Source: Aquificota bacterium (lineage in GTDB: Bacteria; Aquificota; Aquificia; Aquificales; Aquificaceae). From it: a stretch of DNA of 5,659 nt. The DNA lies in NCBI GenBank assembly GCA_024280065.1, contig JAJRQX010000156.1, positions 1-5,659 of the forward strand. Reading direction: 5' to 3'. Positions 1-5,658 of this stretch are shown here, piece by piece (the first letter of the stretch is position 1; every line of letters starts with the position of its first letter). Under the pieces are notes generated by a model. It did no database searches and was not told the DNA's origin. It worked only from the letters and a program-made list of their open reading frames with translations. The position numbers and the translations under genes were made by a program.

Positions 1-534
1 ATGGCCGACAGGTACTTCAGGGAGGGGAACCTCATAAAGAGCAGGGAGTATTACGAGAAAACCTACTCCCTTATGAAAACACAGAAGGTTGCAAACAACC
101 TTATAGTGGTCTGCGTCAGGTTAGGGGACCTTGCCTGTGCGGAAAGGGTCATTGAAGAGAACCCCCAGGAAAACCTCGTCTACACCTACCTTATGGAGCT
201 TTCAAGAATGGGAAGACCTGCGGAGGTTATAGAGCTTGCTAAAAAATACACTCACTTAGATAAAAAGGGAGCACTTTCCTTCGCCCTCGGATACGCCTAC
301 GAGAAGCTGGGAGATTACGCAAAAGCCCTCAGAAACTACAAAACCGCTTACTCCAAGGACCCTTACAACCCTTACTTTGCTTACAACTACGCCCGCCTCC
401 TTGACTACACGCGAAGCTACAGGGAGGCATACAGGATATACAGCTCCTTAAAGGACCTTGATATAGATCCGAAGATCAAGAGATTAGCGGAGGAAAGGTT
501 AAAATTCTTAAGGTTCTTAGGGTTCGGGGAATGA
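1..534 (+). CDS. TPR-repeat protein, possibly 5'-truncated, upstream of a prepilin
   Basis: This 177-residue helical protein is built from tetratricopeptide repeats. The clearest pair spans residues 90-123, with the G-Y-A-Y-E-K-L-G-D-Y-A-K-A-L pattern followed by an N-Y-K-x-A-Y and D-P segment, and 124-157. Weaker repeats cover about residues 1-24 and 30-85. TPR proteins are protein-interaction scaffolds, and several help assemble type IV or MSHA pili or type II secretion machines. No signal peptide or membrane segment is visible. The ATG is the first base of the window and residues 1-20 already read like the middle of a repeat, so the true start may lie upstream. The stop overlaps the prepilin start (ATGA, 531-534), which implies translational coupling and a shared role. 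Arginine is mostly AGG. The TPR fold is secure; the role in pilus biogenesis is inferred from the neighbour. Confidence 0.8.
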   Translation: MADRYFREGNLIKSREYYEKTYSLMKTQKVANNLIVVCVRLGDLACAERVIEENPQENLVYTYLMELSRMGRPAEVIELAKKYTHLDKKGALSFALGYAYEKLGDYAKALRNYKTAYSKDPYNPYFAYNYARLLDYTRSYREAYRIYSSLKDLDIDPKIKRLAEERLKFLRFLGFGE

Positions 535-2204
535 GGAACAGCAGGGGGCTGACCCTCATAGAGCTTGCGGTAGTTCTTATAGTCCTCGGGATCCTTCTCG
601 GTATAGGTGCTGGGATACTCGGAGTCCTGATAAAGAGGGTAAAGTACAACGAAAGCAGAGAGATAGTTGATGCAAACGTTGAAGCGGTTAAAGGGTTTGC
701 AACAGCCAACGGCAGACTGCCCGCAAATGTTTCCGAAGTTCAGAACACATTCAGGAGCCTCGCAGACTCTTACGGAAAACCCCTCATTTACATATTCAGC
801 GGGAACCTTGATGACAGCTCAACTTCAATATGCGATGAGCTTTCAACCAACATAACTGTAAGGGTGGGATGTAGGGACTCTACTTGTTCCACATACGATC
901 AGGAGGTAAGCAACGTTGCGTTTCTGATAGTGAGCGGAAACGGAAACCACAACCTTCAGACGGGGGACACCTCGCTCACACCAGTGTCAACAACACCCGT
1001 AATAATAATGCGTGCGAACAGCGGTATTACACTAAAGATCTATGCTTACGGAACCCCAGGCATAGACGATTACACAGCGGACCTAAACAGACCAGAACCT
1101 TACGACGATATAGTCAGGTGGGTATCACTCCACGAACTGAAAGAACTCGCGGACTGCCCTTCCCTTTCCGTTTCCATAACAACACCCCCTAATCTCGGTG
1201 CGGTTAAGGAGGACTCCCCCTTTGATACGTACCTTCAGGCTCAGGGAGGCAAAAACAACAAGTGGGGCATCTTTTCGGGAGGGACGTGTGATATAAGCTC
1301 AGCTTCAAGGACCTTCGGTACGGGAGGCTGGCTCACCCTTGAGAGGGACACGGGAAGGCTCCACGGAACCGCAGATGAGGACAACTCATCTCCACCCGGT
1401 GTTTTATCTTCCTGTCAGAGCACGGTTTTACTCAACAACATCTGCGTCTGTGCTGACCTTGACAACGACAACCTCTGCGACCCTGATGAGCCGTACGACG
1501 TTCAGGACTTTTCACTGCTCGTCAGGGCAAAGCCTGTTGAGATAACAACATCACCGCCTTTGCCCGAGGCATGGGAAGGAACTGACTACTCAACCCTTGG
1601 TGTTTACATAGCTTCTTCCGGCGGGAGCGGAAGCTACACTTACGGGATCTCCGGGAATCCCTCCTGGCTCAGTATAAACTCCTCAACAGGACAGCTTACG
1701 GGAACTCCTCCCACAGATTCAGGATGTTCTGAAACTCTTGTCAATTTCACTGTGATTTCTACATCCTGTTCTATTTCAGATTCAAAAGGGTTTTCTTTAA
1801 CTGTAAAAGACCCAGACTGCAGTCCTGGAGGTGGGGGTGGAGGGGGATGTCCCGCACTTTATCTCGCTCCTGCCAGCGGAACGACATTCAACGCTACCGT
1901 TGGCACATCCTTTTTCCAAAATATATTTGTAACGGGCGGGCAACCCCCATACACAATACCCAGTGCGATCCTACCGCGCCGTGCAATGGGCTCTCCATTA
2001 CTTGCACATCCTCAGGAGCTGTCATCTCCGGTACTCCGACGGCACCTGGAACGTGCCTTTTTAATGTTACCTTCAGGGACAGCTGTTCTCCCTCCCAGAC
2101 GGTGTCTGGTAGTTACTCGGTTATTATCAGCTGTTCTCCTCTCACAGGATTTGCCAACACCCTCTCCAACGGACAGGTTTGCGAAGCCTATTCTGGTACT
2201 ATAA
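531..2204 (+). CDS. Giant type IV prepilin-like protein with Ig-like domains (frameshifted; authentic to about residue 475)
   Basis: The N-terminus is a class III prepilin leader: a six-residue basic leader (MRNSRG), predicted prepilin-peptidase cleavage before L7, glutamate at mature position 5 (E11) and a hydrophobic helix to about residue 34. Residues 40-208 resemble a pilin-like body (Y-G-K-P-L-I-Y around 81-87; F-L-I-V-S-G-N-G-N-H around 131-140; D-D-I-V-R-W around 192-197). Ig-like (He_PIG-type) domains follow at about 214-333 and 336-427, then a seven-glycine linker (433-439) and the start of a third Ig-like domain with G-G-Q-P-P-Y-T (469-475). Residues 309-320 match an EF-hand loop. 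After residue 475 the frame turns to nonsense until the stop at 2204, while the matching sequence continues in another frame to 2692. The product is probably exported as a pilus-tip adhesin or pseudopilin. The ATG overlaps the TPR gene stop and the Shine-Dalgarno is weak, which suggests coupled translation. Confidence 0.82.
   Translation: MRNSRGLTLIELAVVLIVLGILLGIGAGILGVLIKRVKYNESREIVDANVEAVKGFATANGRLPANVSEVQNTFRSLADSYGKPLIYIFSGNLDDSSTSICDELSTNITVRVGCRDSTCSTYDQEVSNVAFLIVSGNGNHNLQTGDTSLTPVSTTPVIIMRANSGITLKIYAYGTPGIDDYTADLNRPEPYDDIVRWVSLHELKELADCPSLSVSITTPPNLGAVKEDSPFDTYLQAQGGKNNKWGIFSGGTCDISSASRTFGTGGWLTLERDTGRLHGTADEDNSSPPGVLSSCQSTVLLNNICVCADLDNDNLCDPDEPYDVQDFSLLVRAKPVEITTSPPLPEAWEGTDYSTLGVYIASSGGSGSYTYGISGNPSWLSINSSTGQLTGTPPTDSGCSETLVNFTVISTSCSISDSKGFSLTVKDPDCSPGGGGGGGCPALYLAPASGTTFNATVGTSFFQNIFVTGGQPPYTIPSAILPRRAMGSPLLAHPQELSSPVLRRHLERAFLMLPSGTAVLPPRRCLVVTRLLSAVLLSQDLPTPSPTDRFAKPILVL
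1455..1490 (+). other. EF-hand-like calcium-binding loop in the prepilin-like protein
   Basis: Residues 309-320 read D-L-D-N-D-N-L-C-D-P-D-E. Asp falls at loop positions 1, 3, 5 and 9 and Glu at 12, with a hydrophobic Leu at 7, which is close to the canonical EF-hand or dockerin/thrombospondin-3-type loop. Cysteines at 305, 307 and 316 surround it. The fit to the loop pattern is visible directly; calcium binding is inferred. Confidence 0.55.
1827..1847 (+). repeat. Poly-glycine linker tract, G-rich on the plus strand
   Basis: Seven consecutive glycine codons (GGA/GGT/GGG) join two Ig-like domains and are flanked by Cys430 and Cys440. The strand carries five G runs of 2-5 bases separated by single A or T bases, a layout that could form a two-layer G-quadruplex and is prone to replication slippage. 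As protein it is a flexible hinge. Confidence 0.7.
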
Positions 2205-2692
2205 CAGCGCTCGGTGGTGGCAGTCCGTACTCATGGTTTCTTACTTCGGGAACCCTTCCACATGGTATCAGTTTCTGCACAGGAAACACTACTGCCACAT
2301 GCTTTATAACTGGTTCTGATGTTGTTGATTATCCAGGTACATACAACTTCACAGTTCAGGTTCAGGATACCTGTGGTCAGATATACTCCCAGCCATTCCA
2401 GATTACTATAAATCAGGGAATTGTTGATCCATCCTGCATTACAAATGGTATTGATATTGACGAGACAGGTGGTGCTGATCTCTATTATACTGATACAATG
2501 GGAACTCCTTGTACCGCTATCACGAACGCAACAAGATTTTATTTAGGTAGAACTTACACGATATACAGTGATGATGACTGCACTTCAGTTTTATGTTCCA
2601 TTGACTTCTGCGATCTGTGGAATGTGGAGTGGTCTAATAACTTCTCCAACTGCAGGGTCAGGATAGATTCCAATTGTAATTTATATGATTAA
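1847..2692 (+). CDS. C-terminal part of the prepilin-like protein in the displaced frame (authentic from about 1958)
   Basis: This open frame carries the missing end of the upstream protein. From about 1958 it reads T-Q-C-D, G-L-S-I-T-C and then G-A-V-I-S-G-T-P, the second half of the Ig-like domain begun in the other frame. Next come another Ig-like domain (A-L-G-G-G-S-P-Y-S-W with G-T-L-P-H-G-I-S-F, then Y-N-F-T-V-Q-V-Q-D) and a Cys-rich tail of about 90 residues. About 17 cysteines lie between 1964 and the stop. The first 37 or so residues from the ATG at 1847 are shadow sequence. That ATG does follow a G-rich, Shine-Dalgarno-like stretch, so internal initiation is formally possible, but the product would lack an export signal. 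The 3' half is poorer in GC (hand count about 38% over 2401-2640) than the 5' end of the gene. I treat this as the end of one broken gene spanning 531-2692. Confidence 0.72.
   Translation: MSRTLSRSCQRNDIQRYRWHILFPKYICNGRATPIHNTQCDPTAPCNGLSITCTSSGAVISGTPTAPGTCLFNVTFRDSCSPSQTVSGSYSVIISCSPLTGFANTLSNGQVCEAYSGTITALGGGSPYSWFLTSGTLPHGISFCTGNTTATCFITGSDVVDYPGTYNFTVQVQDTCGQIYSQPFQITINQGIVDPSCITNGIDIDETGGADLYYTDTMGTPCTAITNATRFYLGRTYTIYSDDDCTSVLCSIDFCDLWNVEWSNNFSNCRVRIDSNCNLYD
1950..1961 (+). other. Probable frameshift site in the prepilin-like gene
   Basis: The P-P-Y-T motif ends at 1955 in the upstream frame, and the downstream frame becomes meaningful at about 1958-1961 (T-Q-C-D). Moving between them needs one base missing or two extra. 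With one base restored, 531-2692 becomes exactly 721 codons including the stop. A five-C run (1944-1948) lies just before the break, but restoring a C there would give P-P-I-H and lose the P-P-Y-T motif, so the change is more likely within 1953-1961. It could be a genuine mutation or an assembly or sequencing error. Confidence 0.7.
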
Positions 2693-2712
2693 AATGTTAT
2701 GCTAAATTTTTT

Positions 2713-2731
2713 AAGAGGCAATTTCTCTTTT
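2713..2731. terminator. Weak hairpin between convergent genes
   Basis: AAGAG (2713-2717) can pair with CTCTT (2725-2729) around a 7-base loop, between the prepilin stop (2692) and the stop of the convergent coiled-coil gene (2741). On the plus strand the stem runs into a short T stretch (2728-2731). Five A/T-rich base pairs make a weak stem, so this is only a candidate for ending transcription from the prepilin side. Confidence 0.25.
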
Positions 2732-2740
2732 AAAGACCAC

Positions 2741-3217
2741 TTATCCACTTCTCAGTATTTCAGATAGCATCTGAATAACCGTGTCTATTCTCTGATTTAG
2801 CTGGTTTTGGATGCTGTCTATCTTCTGATTAATCTGGTTAATTTCCTGCCTCAGCTGGGCTGTTTGTGTGTCAATCTTCTCATCAAGCCTCTTTATCTCT
2901 TCCCTCAGCTGGTTCATCTCCTGTCTTAGCTGTCCCATCTCTTGTCTTAGCTGACCCATTTCACCCCTGAGCTGGTCTATCTCTCCCTTCACATCCTGTC
3001 TTAGCTGACCCATTTCCTGTCTGAGTTGGCCTGTTTCCGTATCAATCTTTTGACTGAGCTGGTCAATTCTCTGGTTTAGGTATCTGAAGTCTTCTTCTCT
3101 TCTTCTTTCAAGCTCTTCAATTTTGTGGATTATCTCTCTGGTTCTTTCATCTACAACTTCGTAGACAAGCTCAAGGGTAACCTTTCTCACTAAACCTTTA
3201 GCCCTTTCAAAGACCAT
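2741..3217 (-). CDS. Heptad-repeat coiled-coil protein of unknown function
   Basis: The 158-residue product has a short N-terminal segment (1-45) rich in charge and beta-branched residues, then a nearly continuous coiled coil from about 47 to 155. Its core is a run of seven-residue units of the form GQLRQEM, at 63-69, 70-76, 81-87, 88-94, 95-101 and 102-108, with L and M/I/V alternating at 4- and 3-residue spacing. A four-residue stutter at 77-80 breaks the phase. No catalytic motif, signal peptide or membrane segment is visible, and I do not recognise a characterised family. It lies 39 bases downstream of the ExeA-like ATPase on the same strand, so it may be co-transcribed, but it also has a good candidate promoter of its own. 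An in-frame TAG four codons upstream fixes the start at or after 3217. It could be a structural or oligomerisation partner of the ATPase; that is inference. Confidence 0.8.
   Translation of the reverse strand: MVFERAKGLVRKVTLELVYEVVDERTREIIHKIEELERRREEDFRYLNQRIDQLSQKIDTETGQLRQEMGQLRQDVKGEIDQLRGEMGQLRQEMGQLRQEMNQLREEIKRLDEKIDTQTAQLRQEINQINQKIDSIQNQLNQRIDTVIQMLSEILRSG
2894..3031 (-). repeat. Degenerate 21-bp tandem repeats encoding GQLRQEM-type heptads
   Basis: Units of about 21 bp, typified on the plus strand by a CTGTCTTAGCTGACCCAT-like core, recur through this stretch inside the coiled-coil gene. One 12-base spacer unit encodes the KGEI stutter. They are coding repeats, probably grown by unequal duplication, and copy number could vary between strains. 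Confidence 0.7.
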
Positions 3218-3223
3218 ACCTCT

Positions 3224-3252
3224 ATGCTAATCGTGAGGTTCATACCTGTCAA
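3224..3252 (-). promoter_or_regulatory. Candidate sigma-70-type promoter of the coiled-coil gene
   Basis: On the minus strand a perfect TTGACA (3252-3247) is followed after exactly 17 bases by TAGCAT (3229-3224; 4 of 6 matches to TATAAT). Transcription would begin about 7 bases further on, at or next to the ATG at 3217, giving a leaderless or nearly leaderless mRNA. An AGAGGT directly abuts the ATG and is too close to serve as a normal Shine-Dalgarno, which fits that reading. Confidence 0.45.
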
Positions 3253-3256
3253 GCTT

Positions 3257-4384
3257 CTACCTTAAATACTTTCCGTTCACCCAGCCTTCAACATCAAAGT
3301 CTGTTCCCGAGTATCTTATCCTGACCCAGGTCCCAGGGCCCCTGCCCAGGATCAGGACCTTATCCCCTTCTCTGAGGACGTAAACCACCTCGGAGTCAGG
3401 GTCAGGCTTTTGCCTTACGTTGAGAAAGGGAACCGCGACCACCTTATTTTCCTCAATACTACGGGGGACGATTTGATTGATAAGTTGTTCGTTCAGAAGG
3501 TATACGCCCCCCGTGACCGCGACCACCGCGAAGGCTGTGTAGACCAGCGGTTTCAGGAGCGTTTTCCTCCCTTCCATCCTTATACCCACGCTCTCCGCGG
3601 CCCTCTCAAGGTGGCTCTTCCTCACCTCGTGAGTCCCGTCCACAAAGGCAGCCATCAGAGCCCTCTCCATAAGTATGTTTATCAGCCTCGGTATCCCGAG
3701 AGAGTATCTGTGAACGAGCTTATAGACCTTAGGGTGGATCCTCACGTTTCCCCTTCCCGCCCTCGCTATCCTGTAGTCTATGTAAGCTCTCGTTTCCTCT
3801 TCCGTGAAGTTTCTGAGTCTTGCGAAGACTGTTATCCTCTGCCTTAGCTGTCTCAGTTCGCTTGAGTTCAGCTTCTCCTCAAGTTCGGGCTGTCCCAGAA
3901 GTACTATCTGGAGGAGCTTCTGGTCGGAAGTCTCCAGGTTGGACAGTATCCTCAGCTCCTCAAGGGTCTCTACGGGCAGGTTCTGGGCCTCGTCTATTAT
4001 TATCAGGACCCTCTTTCCAGCCTTACGCTTCTCTATGAGGTAATCCCTCAGCCTTGCGAAAAGTCTGTTCTTGTTTTCTCCTTCCGCCTTTATACCGAAG
4101 TCCTCAAGTATGGCTTCAAAAAGCTCCTCGGGAGATAGGTTTGGGAACAGTATGTAAGCGAACTCAACGTCCTCGGGGAGGTCATCTGTGAACTTCCTGA
4201 CGGTGAGGGTCTTCCCGGTTCCAGGCTCTCCTATTATTACCGCGAATCCCTCCTCCGAGTCAAGGAGGTATTTCAGGGAGGAGAGTGCCTCCTGATGGGA
4301 CTCGGAGAGGAAGAAGTAGCTCGCATCAGGGGTTATCTTGAAGGGGTCATCCTTGAAACCGAAGAACTCAAGGAAATCTTTCAT
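3257..4384 (-). CDS. ExeA/GspA/MshM-type AAA+ ATPase with C-terminal SH3 domain
   Basis: The 375-residue protein opens with the family hallmark F-G-F-K-D-D-P-F-K-I-T-P-D. It has Walker A GEPGTGKT (52-59), Walker B VLIIIDEAQ (126-134, D131-E132), a sensor-1-type LLGQPEL (162-168), arginines in L-R-Q-R-I (180-184) that may act in trans, and G-I-P-R-L-I-N (230-236) in the sensor-2 region. A transmembrane segment (about 277-297) leads to a bacterial SH3 domain (about 316-375; L-N-V-R-x-x-P, then G-W-V-N). Known relatives help insert or multimerise the type II secretin through peptidoglycan (ExeA) or serve MSHA pilus assembly (MshM). ExeA usually carries a peptidoglycan-binding domain where this protein has SH3, so the SH3 domain probably contacts the cell wall outside the membrane. 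It is the first gene of a possible operon with the coiled-coil gene and diverges from the gene at 4431. No clear Shine-Dalgarno precedes the ATG. Confidence 0.9.
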   Translation of the reverse strand: MKDFLEFFGFKDDPFKITPDASYFFLSESHQEALSSLKYLLDSEEGFAVIIGEPGTGKTLTVRKFTDDLPEDVEFAYILFPNLSPEELFEAILEDFGIKAEGENKNRLFARLRDYLIEKRKAGKRVLIIIDEAQNLPVETLEELRILSNLETSDQKLLQIVLLGQPELEEKLNSSELRQLRQRITVFARLRNFTEEETRAYIDYRIARAGRGNVRIHPKVYKLVHRYSLGIPRLINILMERALMAAFVDGTHEVRKSHLERAAESVGIRMEGRKTLLKPLVYTAFAVVAVTGGVYLLNEQLINQIVPRSIEENKVVAVPFLNVRQKPDPDSEVVYVLREGDKVLILGRGPGTWVRIRYSGTDFDVEGWVNGKYLR

Positions 4385-4393
4385 TTAAAGTTA

Positions 4394-4403
4394 ATTTTAT
4401 AAT
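4394..4403. promoter_or_regulatory. Overlapping divergent -10-like elements
   Basis: The plus strand has a perfect TATAAT at 4398-4403, which would place a start near 4410 and leave a leader of about 20 bases containing the Shine-Dalgarno of the gene at 4431. The minus strand offers TATAAA (4401-4396) or TAAAAT (4399-4394), placing a start only 3-5 bases before the ATPase ATG. No convincing -35 box is visible on either strand. The overlap would make the two promoters compete. Confidence 0.4.
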
Positions 4404-4416
4404 TAGGCAGATCCCT

Positions 4417-4424
4417 GGAGGAGG
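4417..4424 (+). promoter_or_regulatory. Strong Shine-Dalgarno for the gene at 4431
   Basis: GGAGGAGG lies 6 bases before the ATG at 4431. It settles that start and contrasts with the missing or poorly placed ribosome sites of the two minus-strand genes. Confidence 0.8.
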
Positions 4425-4430
4425 ACAGCC

Positions 4431-4898
4431 ATGGACAGGATACTCAGCATGGAGGACGCTGTTGTAAGGATGGTGAAGGAGTTCATGGATGACATAGACA
4501 CGGTGAACCCCTTTGAGACTCACCTCATGGAGTTCAGGCTAAAGTTGAGGGCCAAGCTTCTTGAGATCTATACCTCATACCCTACAGACAAAGAGGTGGC
4601 GAACAGAAGCCTCTCCTACGCGGTTGAGGGTATAGGTGAGGTGCTGAAGGAGAGTATAAACAGGGTAAACACCGAATCGGAGGAGTCCCTGTACAGGGCC
4701 GTTAAGACCCTTGAGACCATAAACGACATAATCAAGGAGTTCATGTATAGTAAGGACATAGAGGACAAAAAGGTCCTTTCCTCAGTCAGCGGTTTTATAG
4801 CCTCTTCCTTGGAAACCTTAAGGAAGGAATACAAAAAGAAGACGGGAGGTGTGGTTAACTTCATCAAAGGTCTGCTGGGCCTCAGAAGAGAACTGTGA
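4431..4898 (+). CDS. Small all-helical protein of unknown function
   Basis: The 155-residue product is highly charged and reads as almost entirely alpha-helical, with amphipathic stretches at about 4-22, 25-48, 53-80, 83-105 and 108-136. A basic, more hydrophobic tail (about 133-155; K-K-K-T-G-G-V-V-N-F-I-K-G-L-L-G-L-R-R) could be an amphipathic membrane-contact helix. There is no cysteine, no signal peptide and no recognisable catalytic motif. I do not recognise the family. A strong Shine-Dalgarno supports the start. The last codons overlap the TSUP transporter start (GTGA, 4895-4898), so the two are translationally coupled and may work together at the membrane, but nothing in the sequence shows how. 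It diverges from the ATPase gene, so a link to that system is also possible. Confidence 0.8.
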   Translation: MDRILSMEDAVVRMVKEFMDDIDTVNPFETHLMEFRLKLRAKLLEIYTSYPTDKEVANRSLSYAVEGIGEVLKESINRVNTESEESLYRAVKTLETINDIIKEFMYSKDIEDKKVLSSVSGFIASSLETLRKEYKKKTGGVVNFIKGLLGLRREL

Positions 4899-5638
4899 TA
4901 TATGTTCTTGACTCCCTCGTATACCTGATCGCCTGGGCTTTTCAGGGTTTTACCGGTTTCGGAGCAGGCATATTCATAGTCGGCATCCTCTCCTTGTACC
5001 ACGACCCGAGAGCTGTGGTAGTGTCCTCAACCCTCGTCAATCTGGTCGGCGTGGGGACGATCGCCCTGTTCCTGATAAGGAAGAGACCAGACCTTAAGAA
5101 CCTGATGACCCTTGTGTCAGGGTCGGTCCCGGGGATACTCTTTGGAACCGAGGTTCTCTTCATGCTCGGGGAGGACACCCTCAGGATAGCGATAGGTTTG
5201 TTCATACTCACCCTTGGTGTTTACGACCTTACGGTCCAGACAGGTCTTCTGGGAAGATGGAGGATAAAGGAGGGACCCTTTACAGGTTTTACCTTTGGCT
5301 TTCTGGGAGGGTTCTTTGCTGGTTTAATAGGCATGGGTGGGCCTCCCCCTGTGGTTTACCTCAATCAGGTCTGCAGGTGTAAGGACACCTTTAAAATTAC
5401 GCTTACCCTCTTCTTTACCTCCAACATAATACTCAGGACGGTCTTCTACCTGAGGGAAGGTGGACTCACTGCCTTTGACCCTATGATGATACTCCCCGCT
5501 CCCATCACAGTCCCCTTGGGGGTTTACCTTGGTCTTTTGGCATCACGAAAGGTCGGGACTCACACCATGAAGAGGGTAGTATCCCTAAGTGTTCTGATCT
5601 TAGGATTTCTTCTTGTCTTCAGAGAGACTCTCTGGTAG
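4895..5638 (+). CDS. TauE/SafE (TSUP) family membrane transporter, probable sulfite or organosulfur exporter
   Basis: The 247-residue protein has about eight hydrophobic segments (roughly 4-34, 39-60, 69-91, 96-116, 127-148, 166-185, 196-217 and 227-243). It carries the two-fold repeated family motif: Q-G-F-T-G-F-G-A-G (17-25) in the first half and G-G-F-F-A-G-L-I-G-M-G-G-P-P (138-151) in the second. The length is usual for TSUP. Members move small anions such as sulfite, sulfoacetate or thiosulfate-derived sulfur compounds across the inner membrane; the substrate cannot be read from sequence. If the host is a sulfur-oxidising Aquificaceae member, sulfite export is plausible. The GTG start overlaps the preceding stop (GTGA) with only a weak AGAAGAG-like ribosome site, and the next in-frame ATG would remove the first motif, so GTG is preferred. 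The gene ends 21 bases before the window edge. Confidence 0.9.
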   Translation: MIYVLDSLVYLIAWAFQGFTGFGAGIFIVGILSLYHDPRAVVVSSTLVNLVGVGTIALFLIRKRPDLKNLMTLVSGSVPGILFGTEVLFMLGEDTLRIAIGLFILTLGVYDLTVQTGLLGRWRIKEGPFTGFTFGFLGGFFAGLIGMGGPPPVVYLNQVCRCKDTFKITLTLFFTSNIILRTVFYLREGGLTAFDPMMILPAPITVPLGVYLGLLASRKVGTHTMKRVVSLSVLILGFLLVFRETLW

Positions 5639-5640
5639 AA

Positions 5641-5658
5641 TGTAAGCGGATGTTTACA
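5641..5658. repeat. Short inverted repeat after the transporter
   Basis: TGTAA (5641-5645) is mirrored by TTACA (5654-5658) across 8 bases at the very end of the window. It could be half of an operator for a downstream gene or chance. No terminator is visible after the transporter before the sequence ends. Confidence 0.2.

Noticed and set aside
667..1545. Short plus-strand open frames within the prepilin gene
   Set aside because: They are out-of-frame shadows rich in Arg/Thr/His/Pro with no ribosome sites; the main frame carries the pilin and Ig-like motifs.
1944..1960. Programmed -1 ribosomal frameshift at the C run
   Set aside because: The codons give A-CCC-CCA, a poor slippery heptamer, and slipping there would destroy the P-P-Y-T motif. 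The G-rich tract is about 100 bases upstream, too far to act as a stimulator. Mutation or sequence error is simpler.
2894..3031. CRISPR-like or intergenic tandem array
   Set aside because: The repeats are contiguous 21-bp coding units with no unique spacers, and they keep the reading frame of the coiled-coil protein.
3190..3243. Short minus-strand leader ORF overlapping the coiled-coil start
   Set aside because: Its 17 codons with no good ribosome site overlap the proposed promoter and would not be transcribed from it; probably chance.
3410..4043. Plus-strand open frames inside the ATPase gene
   Set aside because: They are antisense shadows of a clearly recognised AAA+ protein, with low-complexity or basic composition and no domain.
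4616..5211. Minus-strand open frames across the helical-protein and transporter genes
   Set aside because: They are antisense to genes with a clear start signal and family motifs and show no plausible protein features.
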